Positions 38,489 to 46,622 of a DNA stretch of 64,000 nt are shown here, one piece after another. The translations under genes and the position numbers were made by a program. Within the stretch, counting starts at the first letter, position 1; every line of letters begins with the position of its first letter. The stretch is from Clostridium pasteurianum (GTDB lineage: Bacteria; Bacillota; Clostridia; Clostridiales; Clostridiaceae), in assembly GCF_001705235.1 (NCBI RefSeq), contig NZ_MCGV01000001.1, forward strand, positions 2,170,001 to 2,234,000, in the 5' to 3' direction. The notes under the pieces were generated by a model. The model searched no databases. It saw only the letters and a program-made list of their open reading frames with translations, and had not been told where the DNA came from.

Positions 38489-38536
38489 AAGTTCCACCTC
38501 CTCATTTCAATAGTTTTAAAATATTAATGCCATAAT

Positions 38537-38584
38537 GGTATAATCTTGGTAAGTTAATTATACCACTAAATCATAAATTTTCAA
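38537..38584 (-). promoter_or_regulatory. Promoter and operator of the Panacea pair
   Basis: TTGAAA, 16 bases, TATAAT on the minus strand. GGTATAAT and ATTATACC (38537-38544, 38557-38564) form an inverted repeat with a 12-base spacer; one arm includes the -10 box. Confidence 0.7.
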
Positions 38585-38713
38585 TTATTTTTATTGCATT
38601 TTATATTTTTTTTGATATAATATAAAAGTTTAACTAGTTTATATTATTCGTAATTACTATAAAAATATATTAATTTTTAATAATTTTTTATATAACCCTT
38701 CTTAATGTAAAAG

Positions 38714-38881
38714 CTAATCATCATCACAATGATCTTCCCCATCATAATGATTAAAATATTTATAGCTATCTTCTATAGGTTTTCCACATTTAGTACATAC
38801 CAACCAATATCCAAAATCATCATTTTCACTATATACTGATGAATTACAATTGCAATTACAAAATTCCTCATCCTTGTACAT
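38714..38881 (-). CDS. Small cysteine-rich protein
   Basis: A 55-residue protein (MYKDEEFCNCNCNSS...) with a C-x-C-x-C cluster, a CTKCGKPIEDSYKYFNHYDG segment and an acidic C-terminus ending HCDDD, likely a small zinc-binding protein. AGGAGG lies eight bases before the ATG. No known function. Confidence 0.75.
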   Translation of the reverse strand: MYKDEEFCNCNCNSSVYSENDDFGYWLVCTKCGKPIEDSYKYFNHYDGEDHCDDD

Positions 38882-39178
38882 ATTATTGCCCTCCTTAAAT
38901 ATAGTATTTTACAAAATTTTATATGCTTTTTAATTTATGTCAATATATAAAAAATATAAATTTACAATAAGTATTCCCTATACCAATTTCAAACTAGGCA
39001 GCATTACTAAGATTATATACTTCTACTAATGAATCAACAAAAAACTAACATAATATTCATATTACCGTTTTTCTCAATACAATATTCTATATTATAATAC
39101 ATTTTCCTCCAATTTATTAAATAATTTATTTAAATTATTTTTAATAAGTTTTTTCATTTTAAACATTTAATATTTTCA
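38882..39178. other. Gap inside the element
   Basis: Very AT-rich sequence with no credible ORF; it may hold the promoter of the small cysteine-rich protein. Confidence 0.4.
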
Positions 39179-39448
39179 CTATATTTTATTTTGCTTATCT
39201 TCATTCACCATCTTCACAATTAAAGTATTATCTATAAAATCATCATTCCATATTTTAAACTTTCTCCTATAGCTCTTCTTATATCTTTTATATAATTCCT
39301 TAGCTGCTTCCATATCATCAATCAAGTAAACATCTTCTAATTTATAATTATTTAATATCTTAAATTTTCTTATTGGTATTCTTATATTCTCTTTATCAAA
39401 ACTATATCCACGTGCTAACAACCAAGCTTCATTTTCAGTTAATACCAT
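39179..39448 (-). CDS. Hypothetical element protein
   Basis: An 89-residue protein, rich in lysine and tyrosine, with no recognised domain (MVLTENEAWLLARGYSFD...). It lies 30 bases behind the sigma-like gene in the same direction. Confidence 0.55.
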   Translation of the reverse strand: MVLTENEAWLLARGYSFDKENIRIPIRKFKILNNYKLEDVYLIDDMEAAKELYKRYKKSYRRKFKIWNDDFIDNTLIVKMVNEDKQNKI

Positions 39449-39478
39449 TGGCGATCCTCCCTTAATACTTACCCTATA

Positions 39479-40225
39479 TTAAAAACAATGTATTTTAATT
39501 TTGTTCTTTATTATCCTACTATTTAAATACTTCTGTTTGAAATCTAGCTCTCTTATTTTTTCATCAATGCTATAATTGCAATTAATAAACCTATCTTTAT
39601 AGTACTCTTTAGCCTTCTCCTGCCCCCATGATGTCCGCCTTAACTTCCCCATTGCTTTGTATTCTAACCCTTTAACACTTCCTGGATTAATTCCTAAAAC
39701 TAATGCTATGTCCTTTAATATCATGCACTTATTATTATCCCACCCATAATGAAGCTTTAATATTTCACGTTCAGTGAGAGTATTATATTTATTCATAACT
39801 TCTTCAAGTTCTTTTCTAAGCTGCTTACAATATAATTTATCTTCTATATTTTCATAACTATTCTCTTGATCCTTTATTGTATCAACTAATTCCGCCTTAT
39901 CATCATCACCAACTGGCATATTTATGCTTATTTCCTCATTTGTATTTCTAGCATTAATAAAACCACTCATTCTCTGATATATCCTATAAACTGCGTATGT
40001 AATGAATTTACAAGGGTGTTCAATATCAAACTTATATTTATCAGCAGCAGTGATAAGCCCTATAAATCCCTCTTGCTGTAAATCCTCTATATCAATAGAA
40101 TTTGTTTTCTCTGTATAAAACTTATTAGCAAGCTTATAAACTATGCCCTTATTCTGCTCCACTAGCTTACTTAATGCTTGTTTATCTCCTTGTTGGTATA
40201 ATTGCACTAAACCTTCGTTTTGCAT
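39479..40225 (-). CDS. Sigma-70-family protein of the element
   Basis: A 248-residue sigma factor with region 2 (IDIEDLQQEGFIGLITAADKYKF...FITYAVYRIYQRM) and region 4 (LTEREILKLHYGW..., LGINPGSVKGLEYKAMGKLR). It overlaps the preceding regulator gene by 19 bases. Being in the same transcription block as the capsid gene, it probably directs polymerase to element promoters. Confidence 0.85.
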   Translation of the reverse strand: MQNEGLVQLYQQGDKQALSKLVEQNKGIVYKLANKFYTEKTNSIDIEDLQQEGFIGLITAADKYKFDIEHPCKFITYAVYRIYQRMSGFINARNTNEEISINMPVGDDDKAELVDTIKDQENSYENIEDKLYCKQLRKELEEVMNKYNTLTEREILKLHYGWDNNKCMILKDIALVLGINPGSVKGLEYKAMGKLRRTSWGQEKAKEYYKDRFINCNYSIDEKIRELDFKQKYLNSRIIKNKIKIHCF

Positions 40226-40536
40226 ACATAATCACCTATTTTATTAACTATTTTGTTTATCTTCCTGCCTATTGTACTGGCATCAAATTTATATAAAAAA
40301 CTTAATTCTTTATTGCTTACTTTTTTAACAAATTTCAGATATATAAGTTTCTTTTCATCTTTATTTAGGTAATCTATTACAACATCTATATCCAATACAA
40401 GGTCTTGAAGTTCGTAAATTCTGCATTCTTTCTCCATGTATTCAATACTATTGCTGTCCATCTTACTACATTCTTCCTCTAACTTTTGCAGATCCTTTTT
40501 ATTCTCAAAGTATTTTTTTAAATCTTTCTTAGTCAT
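40207..40536 (-). CDS. Sigma-region-4-like (ArpU/RinA-type) regulator
   Basis: A 109-residue protein with a helical N-terminus and a C-terminal HTH like sigma region 4 (YLKFVKKVSNKELSFLYKFDASTIGRKI). Proteins of this size and fold control late transcription in Firmicutes phages. Its stop overlaps the sigma gene start. Confidence 0.75.
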   Translation of the reverse strand: MTKKDLKKYFENKKDLQKLEEECSKMDSNSIEYMEKECRIYELQDLVLDIDVVIDYLNKDEKKLIYLKFVKKVSNKELSFLYKFDASTIGRKINKIVNKIGDYVCKTKV

Positions 40537-40614
40537 GTTTTTAAAATCTCACGCCTTTTATGAATTTTTTGCATATTTCGCACCCCACATCTATTATTAA
40601 AACCTAGTAAAACA

Positions 40615-40735
40615 GCCACCTCAAAGGCAATTTTGAGGTGGTCAAAAAAAATTGATAAGCGAATTTATTGGGGAGGAATGTGTTGACACCGGTCTCCCTC
40701 ACATACCTTCAATCTTTTGGCATAGGGGGGGCTAA
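40615..40735 (-). other. Structured, GC-rich intergenic site, candidate packaging signal
   Basis: It contains an inverted repeat (CCACCTCAAA/TTTGAGGTGG, 40617-40641), then a GC-rich stretch with ACCGGT and, at 40725-40731, seven G residues. This is unusual in an element this AT-rich, and it lies where cos-type phages carry their cohesive-end site, next to a late regulator. The role is inferred by position and composition only. Confidence 0.4.
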
Positions 40736-40757
40736 TAAAATTTACCTTACTTTAAAC

Positions 40758-40955
40758 TTATCTTATTTTATACCTATGCTCATCAAGTATATCCATTAAT
40801 AATTGAAACCTATAATTTATTTCTCTCTCTTGACAAACCTTATACACAAGTTCAGTTCCTGTATTGGTTTCCGTTCCATCAGCTATATCTTCCTGCAAGT
40901 TTATTAACGTTTCTCCAATATCTAACACTTTCATTTTCAGTGATTCTACATTCAT
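40758..40955 (-). CDS. Hypothetical element protein behind the capsid gene
   Basis: A 65-residue acidic helical protein (MNVESLKMKVLDIGETLINLQ...) that begins 23 bases behind the capsid gene. It could assist capsid assembly, but that is only positional. Confidence 0.6.
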   Translation of the reverse strand: MNVESLKMKVLDIGETLINLQEDIADGTETNTGTELVYKVCQEREINYRFQLLMDILDEHRYKIR

Positions 40956-40978
40956 TTTAAATTTACTCCTTCCTACTA

Positions 40979-41857
40979 CTAACTTACAGAAGCTATTCTA
41001 AATGCAGATTTAAGTTTAATTTGAATATCGCTATAGAAATCTAATGTAAAATAATATATTCCTGTCTTTGTATCCTTTGACACATCATAGTTAACCTCAC
41101 CATCATAGTTTATATGCAGATAACTTAAGTCTCCTACTACTGGACTTAAACAGTTCTCTTCAATGATTATCTCTTGTTTAAATGGTACATTTGATATGCC
41201 CATGCTTGCCAACTGTTCAACTAATGTTAAGTAGTCACTACTATTCATAACTATCTTTGCATTGCTTCTAATCGCTTTAGGCAAGTCTAATACAGCAGCC
41301 TTTAACGCTTGATATATATTATTGCCTTGTTTCTCTGTTATCCCGCACTTATAAAAACTCATATGATCCACACTTGGAGTTAATGAAAATATATTTTTTA
41401 ATTCCACAGCATCAACTGCAGTATGTAATAAATTTTCAATAGTATTAACAAAATAGTCTCTTGAACCAATATAAATAGTGTCTGATACTGCAATACCTAC
41501 ATAGTCCCTATACCTTCCAAATGCTACTGAATTACCTGTTGCTTGAATTTCTTGTAATACACCCTTATCCTCTATATAATCCGCACCGTTTAATTGTATT
41601 GATATTATAGGTACTTCAAGCCCAACTTTACTACTTACTGTAGCATATGTCTTTATTAAACTATTCTCTAGTGGTTCCATTAAAATATCTTTTTCTATTT
41701 CTACAGGTAGTATTTTTTTTGTAGTATCTGTATCAATATTAAGATTTTTTATCGTGCCATATGAAAACTCATTTTTCATACTCATACTAAATACATTTCT
41801 ATAAAACTCATTCTTGGCTATTATTTTTTCTATACTTGACGTTTGCATTTTGACCAT
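40979..41857 (-). CDS. HK97-type major capsid protein
   Basis: A 292-residue phage capsid protein. The C-terminal half matches the family P-domain and A-domain order: NAKIVMNSSDYLTLVEQL, VVGDLSYLHINYDGEV, and DVSKDTKTGIYYFTLD followed by LKSAFRIA. LPVEIEKDIL near residue 50 is also typical. GGAG precedes the ATG by seven bases. The length is normal for a mature-size capsid gene without a long scaffolding domain. No portal, protease or terminase gene adjoins it. Confidence 0.85.
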   Translation of the reverse strand: MVKMQTSSIEKIIAKNEFYRNVFSMSMKNEFSYGTIKNLNIDTDTTKKILPVEIEKDILMEPLENSLIKTYATVSSKVGLEVPIISIQLNGADYIEDKGVLQEIQATGNSVAFGRYRDYVGIAVSDTIYIGSRDYFVNTIENLLHTAVDAVELKNIFSLTPSVDHMSFYKCGITEKQGNNIYQALKAAVLDLPKAIRSNAKIVMNSSDYLTLVEQLASMGISNVPFKQEIIIEENCLSPVVGDLSYLHINYDGEVNYDVSKDTKTGIYYFTLDFYSDIQIKLKSAFRIASVS

Positions 41858-41973
41858 AGTTTTTCTCCTTTTATTTTTAATTTTCTTATTCTTAAATGCT
41901 TAAGATCTAAGATATTTCTAAATTTATGCTGAACACAAATTTCATAATACTTTGTGTCTGACATCATACCCAC
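41830..41973 (-). CDS. Possible small basic protein overlapping the capsid start
   Basis: A 47-codon frame (GTG start at 41973) overlaps the capsid start by 28 bases. It encodes a lysine-rich protein. Its ribosome site is poorly spaced, so support is weak. Confidence 0.3.
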   Translation of the reverse strand: MGMMSDTKYYEICVQHKFRNILDLKHLRIRKLKIKGEKLWSKCKRQV

Positions 41974-42000
41974 AATTTATCTCACGCTCCTTTATTGATA

Positions 42001-42126
42001 TTACTTAACATCTTGCGTTGCTTTCTTATTCCAGTATCTCTCCTGTGCTGCCTTTACTTTGTCTTTGTTCCGTTCCCTCCACTTCTTCATATAATCATTT
42101 CTAGCCTGTTTTGCTTTATCTTCCAA
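42001..42126 (-). CDS. Small phage-type basic protein
   Basis: A 41-residue protein starting at TTG with GGAGG nine bases upstream. The sequence (ARNDYMKKWRERNKDKVKAA...RYW) matches a common phage small-protein pattern with a basic, tryptophan-containing helix. Possibly DNA- or RNA-binding. Confidence 0.6.
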   Translation of the reverse strand: MEDKAKQARNDYMKKWRERNKDKVKAAQERYWNKKATQDVK

Positions 42127-42159
42127 CTTACCTACCTCCAACTTTTAGGCAAATAAAAA

Positions 42160-42218
42160 GACCGCAGGAACACATTCAAAACCTTAAATAAAAGGTTTAT
42201 GATATATTTCCTACGGTC
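42160..42218 (-). terminator. Compound hairpin between early and late parts of the element
   Basis: GACCGTAGGAA pairs with TTCCTGCGGTC, with an inner AAACCTT/AAGGTTT stem; the minus strand then has TTTTT. It ends the J-domain transcript or acts as an attenuator in front of the capsid block. Confidence 0.7.
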
Positions 42219-42361
42219 ATTATTTCTAATGCCTTACACTCATTGAGTGCAGTACTTTAATATTTATTTTTATATTTATATTATATCATAAATTTATGTC
42301 TAATGCCAGTTATATCAACGGTTTAGCGTAGTTACTATGTAACTTTTCATAATAACTACAT

Positions 42362-43162
42362 TTATATTCCCCATTCTTCTTTAAGCTTATTGACTAATTT
42401 CATCATTTCACTGTCACCATTATTTAAATCGGGATGAAATTTCATAGCCAGTACTTTATATATCTTTTTAAGTTTACTTTTTTCATCATCTGTGTAGTTA
42501 CTATTCTTTGAACTAAAATAACCACTAAAATCATAATTACTGTAGTTATTTTTAAAATTATCATAATAACTACTTTCATACTGCTGCTTCTTGTCCCAAC
42601 CCGCTTTTAATTGATTTAAATATTCCTCATTTCTCAATGTTCCAAATACATCATAGCAATAGTCATAGGTATCTTCACCATACTTGTTTTCAAACTTGGT
42701 TTTAGCTTCTGTGTACTTCGCTATTATCTTATTATGTTTAACCTTGGTCTTATACTCTTCTGTGCCTTCATATTCCTTTGTTACTGTCTCAATAATAGGA
42801 TTTAACTTTTCACATACCATATTGTATATATCATCAACACTTACACCAATTTCCTCTGAAACCTTTGTTATTTTACTATCTGCACAATTATATAAATCCC
42901 ACTCTACTAAATCATAATAGCTCATGGTACATAATACCCATTGCTTTTTCTTAACCTTGCCATTTTCCCTATAACTTTTATGAATACTGATCCTGTAAGC
43001 TGTCTTTATAGTTCTTTCAAACTTTCCAGTGAAATTATACGTATATTTAGTAGCAGGCTTACCATCATCTATATGCCACGTAAATGTACCTACTTCTAAC
43101 TTTTTATTTCCTCCATACTTATTAGGCTTTTTATTTTCTATCTTTTGAATAACACAATACAA
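42362..43162 (-). CDS. Element protein with C-terminal J-domain
   Basis: A 266-residue protein. The last 45 residues are a J-domain with the HPD motif (KKIYKVLAMKFHPDLNNGDS), which would recruit DnaK. The N-terminal 200 residues are lysine- and tyrosine-rich and not recognised. It lies between the small early genes and the capsid block. DnaK might be needed for replication initiation or capsid folding. Confidence 0.75.
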   Translation of the reverse strand: MYCVIQKIENKKPNKYGGNKKLEVGTFTWHIDDGKPATKYTYNFTGKFERTIKTAYRISIHKSYRENGKVKKKQWVLCTMSYYDLVEWDLYNCADSKITKVSEEIGVSVDDIYNMVCEKLNPIIETVTKEYEGTEEYKTKVKHNKIIAKYTEAKTKFENKYGEDTYDYCYDVFGTLRNEEYLNQLKAGWDKKQQYESSYYDNFKNNYSNYDFSGYFSSKNSNYTDDEKSKLKKIYKVLAMKFHPDLNNGDSEMMKLVNKLKEEWGI

Positions 43163-43179
43163 ATTATCACCACCATAGA

Positions 43180-43398
43180 CTATTGTATATTCATTATCTT
43201 TAAAAGTTTGTCCTTATTTTGATACATATAATTTTCAACTTGTTCTTCCGAAACTTCGTCTATAATTTCAGTAACATCATCATCTATTTTAGCAATAGTT
43301 CTTTTATAAAACTTGTTTGTTCTTTCATCATGACAGTACCATATTTCTTTATTATCTAATACATCTCCAAATAAAAGTTCCAACTCTATTTTTAACAT
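43180..43398 (-). CDS. Small acidic element protein
   Basis: A 72-residue protein with no recognised domain (MLKIELELLFGDVLDNKEIW...). It lies 17 bases before the J-domain gene. Confidence 0.65.
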   Translation of the reverse strand: MLKIELELLFGDVLDNKEIWYCHDERTNKFYKRTIAKIDDDVTEIIDEVSEEQVENYMYQNKDKLLKIMNIQ

Positions 43399-43410
43399 TT
43401 ATAAATCCTC

Positions 43411-43518
43411 CTAACGATTATTATATTTTTTCTTCCATTTCAGCAGCTCTTTACGCTGTGGCTGCTTATTATGCTCTTTGCAGTAGTCTATATATGCCAT
43501 AAATATATAAATACTCAT
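43411..43518 (-). CDS. Small element peptide
   Basis: A 35-residue ORF (MSIYIFMAYIDYCKEHNKQP...) with a moderate ribosome site (AGGTGAT). It lies 12 bases before the 43180-43398 gene and belongs to the same block. Confidence 0.5.
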   Translation of the reverse strand: MSIYIFMAYIDYCKEHNKQPQRKELLKWKKKYNNR

Positions 43519-43596
43519 ATTATCACCTTGATTTTTAGCTTAAAACAAAGTAAACTTATAAGTGTCGAGGTTATAGGCTTACTTGTTTGGGTAAGC

Positions 43597-43749
43597 TTAT
43601 TTTTTTTCAATTTCTACATGCACTCTCTTATATGTGCCTTGATTTCTATACTCTTTTGATATTTTCAATATATTAAACTTGTCTTTAAGCACTCTAATGA
43701 ACTGTTCTTCTTCTTGATTGTTTAAATATAATACTTTTAGCTTAATCAA
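43597..43749 (-). CDS. Small phage-type protein
   Basis: A 50-residue ORF from a TTG start (LIKLKVLYLNNQEEEQFIRV...HVEIEKK) that resembles short proteins found in clostridial phages. GAGG lies ten bases upstream. Confidence 0.55.
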   Translation of the reverse strand: MIKLKVLYLNNQEEEQFIRVLKDKFNILKISKEYRNQGTYKRVHVEIEKK

Positions 43750-43819
43750 TCGCTCATTACCTCACTTTATAAATTCAATAACCTTTACTTTAATTAATGC
43801 TAATATTGTCTTTAAATCC

Positions 43820-44206
43820 TTATTTTCTAGCCTTAGTTTTATGTTTTGCTCTCTCCTGTCTTTTTCCCATGACAACTCCATATTGGTAACAATCAACAAT
43901 AGTTGATAAAACACCGCCGCACTTTCGTTGCCTTTTATTGTACTCTGTATTAAAAATGCTAATCAAAGTATCAAGAATATTATTTTTCGGGTATATTTGT
44001 TCTTTTAGAATCTTGGAAAGCTTTTTATCTATAGGAGGAATATCCCTAGTAACTGTATTCCCCTGTTCTTTTACGGTATCTATAGTTTTCTGACTTTCTT
44101 TTAAAATTAATTCCATTATATGTTTTAAATGTTCATTTTCTTTTTTTAATCCATCAGCTCCACTGTGTACGTCTTCATCAGTGTTATTCTTTAATGTTTC
44201 ACTCAT
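43820..44206 (-). CDS. Hypothetical helical protein
   Basis: A 128-residue mostly helical protein (MSETLKNNTDEDVHSGADGL...) with a basic C-terminus (KRQERAKHKTKARK). I start at the ATG at 44206, which has AGGAGG nine bases upstream; the frame is open further to 44290 without such a site. Confidence 0.65.
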   Translation of the reverse strand: MSETLKNNTDEDVHSGADGLKKENEHLKHIMELILKESQKTIDTVKEQGNTVTRDIPPIDKKLSKILKEQIYPKNNILDTLISIFNTEYNKRQRKCGGVLSTIVDCYQYGVVMGKRQERAKHKTKARK

Positions 44207-44297
44207 GTTAATTCCTCCTGTCTCATTAACCTTTGATTGTGTATCTAATAATTCAAGTAGTGCTTTATTGGATTTAATATTACATTTCATTGTTCCA

Positions 44298-44567
44298 TTA
44301 CCATACCATCACTCCCCTATATAATTGCAGCTCTGCACCAATACATGAACCTATATCAATATTTTCCAAATTCCTATTTTTAACACATCTATGAAATAAT
44401 AATTTTCTTTTTCTGCTTGGCAACCTTCTATTTATGCAAATACATACAATGCCATCTTTCTTTAATCTAAATCCCGAATTAGAACCTAATTCAGTTTCTA
44501 TAAGTAAAAACTTTTGACCATCATACTTAAATTTATAAGGCTTAACATTCATATTTAAATTGTTCAT
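44298..44567 (-). CDS. Hypothetical element protein
   Basis: An 89-residue protein (MNNLNMNVKPYKFKYDGQKF...) without a recognised domain. The ATG at 44567 has AGGAGGG seven bases upstream, and is preferred over an ATG at 44588. Confidence 0.6.
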   Translation of the reverse strand: MNNLNMNVKPYKFKYDGQKFLLIETELGSNSGFRLKKDGIVCICINRRLPSRKRKLLFHRCVKNRNLENIDIGSCIGAELQLYRGVMVW

Positions 44568-44743
44568 TACCAACCCTCCTATAATCATTATTTTTCTATT
44601 AGTAAATCTATAATATCCAGTGTCTAATGGTAGTTGTTGTTACCACCTTCTCATTTATCTGTTATCTTGATAGTCTTTTTCTAATTAGTTATATATTAAT
44701 AGCCTGTCCCAGAAATTAAGTATATGGTATATATATATAAGGG

Positions 44744-44922
44744 TAGTCAAAAAGCATATGGGGGAAATAATCGGGAAATAGTAAGTAAAAACAGCATTGA
44801 AGCATTGGTATAACTACGTTTGTTTAGGTTTTTCCCGATAGTTAAAAAGAATATGGGGAAATTTTTACATCTTGCTACCGATAGTCAAAAAGCATATGGC
44901 GCGATAGTCAAAAAGCATATAG
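44744..44922 (+). repeat. Iteron cluster, candidate replication origin
   Basis: Four copies of GATAGTCAAAAAGCATATGG-like sequence at about 44744, 44838, 44880 and 44903; copies 1, 3 and 4 differ at one or two positions, copy 2 has two more changes. The segment is AT-rich and lies immediately downstream of the replication-type genes. Confidence 0.8.
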
Positions 44923-44930
44923 TGATTATT

Positions 44931-45350
44931 TTAAAGTACCTTTCTATTACACATTCTTTTCCATTCATCTTTAATCTGAAACTTAGGTGTGTTATAATAT
45001 TTCCATTGGTCATTAAAACCGTATATGATTATTTTCTTAAAGCCGCCTTGTGGCTTATATTCAATAACCTTGATGAACCCACTTGCAATGAGTTCATCAA
45101 TTGCTTTTTCAAAGGCTTTTTGACCTAATCTAGTATCTTTATAGGAAATACTTATATTATCCCTATTGGTGCTTATAACTTGTCCATTAACTATCTTTCT
45201 TTTGTATTTACTACGCATAAACATATATACCTTGATGGAATTTCCTTTTAATGCTTTCCATGCTTCCGAATTTAACATATCGAAATACATAGCTGCAAAA
45301 TTACTATTTCCTTTTGTTTCAAAGCTTTCATGTGTTGTCTTTTTCCCCAT
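44931..45350 (-). CDS. Winged-helix replication-type protein
   Basis: A 139-residue protein like the N-terminal half of plasmid/phage initiators (AAMYFDMLNSEAWKALKGNSIKVYMFM; LGQKAFEKAIDELIASGFIKVI). It overlaps the preceding replication gene by 23 bases and ends 9 bases before the iterons. Initiator or DnaD-type loader are both possible. Confidence 0.75.
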   Translation of the reverse strand: MGKKTTHESFETKGNSNFAAMYFDMLNSEAWKALKGNSIKVYMFMRSKYKRKIVNGQVISTNRDNISISYKDTRLGQKAFEKAIDELIASGFIKVIEYKPQGGFKKIIIYGFNDQWKYYNTPKFQIKDEWKRMCNRKVL

Positions 45351-45999
45351 CTATTTCAACCACCTTTGCATTTGTGGAACTTACGCTATCTTTTATAAAC
45401 TTAAATAATAATGGCTTCTTGGTAGTTCTATCTTTCCTATTTAGAAAGTCCGTTAGTCTATATTGAGCCTTATATTTATCTGCTTCATACATCACAGAAT
45501 AAGTGTCTATTGCCCTTTTTATATCTTCCAGTGTTATTAGCTTCAACATCTTATCAATGCCCTTCTTAATTGGAGTATTTAAGCTTGAAGCCTTAGTTAT
45601 TCCTTTATCATTCCAGTAATTAAAAACCTCTGAATATATATCCTGTTTATCCTTCACCTTAATTGGGGTTACCCCTTTAACGGTGTTACCCCTTTTGTGG
45701 TGGTACTCCTTTTGTGGTGTTACTATAATATTGTTTGAAATATAATACTTGCAGCCTTTCCCTTTTACGGTTTCCTTACGTATAAATCCTTTATTTATCA
45801 ATGACTTTATAGTCTTTATTATGGTATTGTCTTTTCGTATCTTACTACGCTGTATTAACTGCCTATAGTTTGGACTAGAATAGCCTTTATCTTCATCATA
45901 GTAACTTAATACTGCTATTAATAAACTCTGTTCCTGGATACTTAAATTCTTATTATCCAACAAGTTATTATATATAAATGTAAATCCTTGTCTCTGCAT
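45328..45999 (-). CDS. Helix-turn-helix replication protein (DnaD/RepA-like)
   Basis: A 223-residue protein. The first half is a winged helix for DNA binding (LSIQEQSLLIAVLSYYDEDKGYSSPNYRQLIQRSK); the second half resembles DnaD-type domains found in phage replication organisers (FNYWNDKGITKASSLNTPIKK). It would bind the nearby iterons and start replication of the element. Confidence 0.8.
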   Translation of the reverse strand: MQRQGFTFIYNNLLDNKNLSIQEQSLLIAVLSYYDEDKGYSSPNYRQLIQRSKIRKDNTIIKTIKSLINKGFIRKETVKGKGCKYYISNNIIVTPQKEYHHKRGNTVKGVTPIKVKDKQDIYSEVFNYWNDKGITKASSLNTPIKKGIDKMLKLITLEDIKRAIDTYSVMYEADKYKAQYRLTDFLNRKDRTTKKPLLFKFIKDSVSSTNAKVVEIDGEKDNT

Positions 46000-46048
46000 G
46001 TTACCACCAACTCATTAATTTTATTTAAGTGATCTACAGGTCTTAATC

Positions 46049-46273
46049 TCATTCAATCTTTCTAAGTACACCATATTGCTTTGTGTCAGCATCCTGTTTA
46101 ACGTTTTTTAAAGCTTCATTTCTCAAAAATTCCTTGCAAAGTTCAACATCAAATATATATCTTGATCCACTCATTAAAAATGGTATTCTATGTTCTTTAG
46201 CTCGTCTCCTTAATTGATATTCTGTTAATCCTAATTCCTTTGCTGCTTCTTTCATATATGCCTTTTTAGCCAT
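46049..46273 (-). CDS. Excisionase-like HTH protein
   Basis: A 74-residue protein with a helix-turn-helix near the N-terminus (MKEAAKELGLTEYQLRRRAKEHRIPFLMSGSRYIFD), like the MerR-type fold of excisionases and AlpA. It could direct excision of the element or act as a regulator. Confidence 0.7.
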   Translation of the reverse strand: MAKKAYMKEAAKELGLTEYQLRRRAKEHRIPFLMSGSRYIFDVELCKEFLRNEALKNVKQDADTKQYGVLRKIE

Positions 46274-46372
46274 TTCTATAAATCTCCTTTATATTTCTTT
46301 TTCAATAACCTTGTATTCAGCTTCTGTAACTCCAACAGACGCATTACATAAACCTTTGTATCAAACACCCCC

Positions 46373-46594
46373 TTATTGCTGTAAAGTAATTGCTAAAAAT
46401 AACTCCAAACTTAAATCAACATCTTTTCCTACAACTCTACACTCATGATTTTTAGTTATGCACAATTTAAATCCTAGCTTTTTCAAATAATTATCAAGTT
46501 TCTTATTTTTATTTATAAATTCTTTAATTTCAATTTCATTCGTCTTTCTATTTATTGAATTTTCTATAGCTTTACTGTTTATTAATTTATCCAT
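46373..46594 (-). CDS. Hypothetical element protein
   Basis: A 73-residue protein with lysine- and asparagine-rich helices (MDKLINSKAIENSINRKTNE...). It follows the antirepressor gene by 28 bases; no known family. Confidence 0.55.
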   Translation of the reverse strand: MDKLINSKAIENSINRKTNEIEIKEFINKNKKLDNYLKKLGFKLCITKNHECRVVGKDVDLSLELFLAITLQQ

Positions 46595-46622
46595 AAAATA
46601 CCTCCAAATCTAATTTTATAAA

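Noticed and set aside
43317-43659. Two plus-strand ORFs
   Set aside because: Antisense to the small minus-strand phage-type genes, which have ribosome sites and operon spacing.
44744-44922. Repeats considered as a CRISPR array
   Set aside because: Only four copies, uneven spacing from 23 to 94 bases, partial degeneracy, and no cas gene; iterons fit better.
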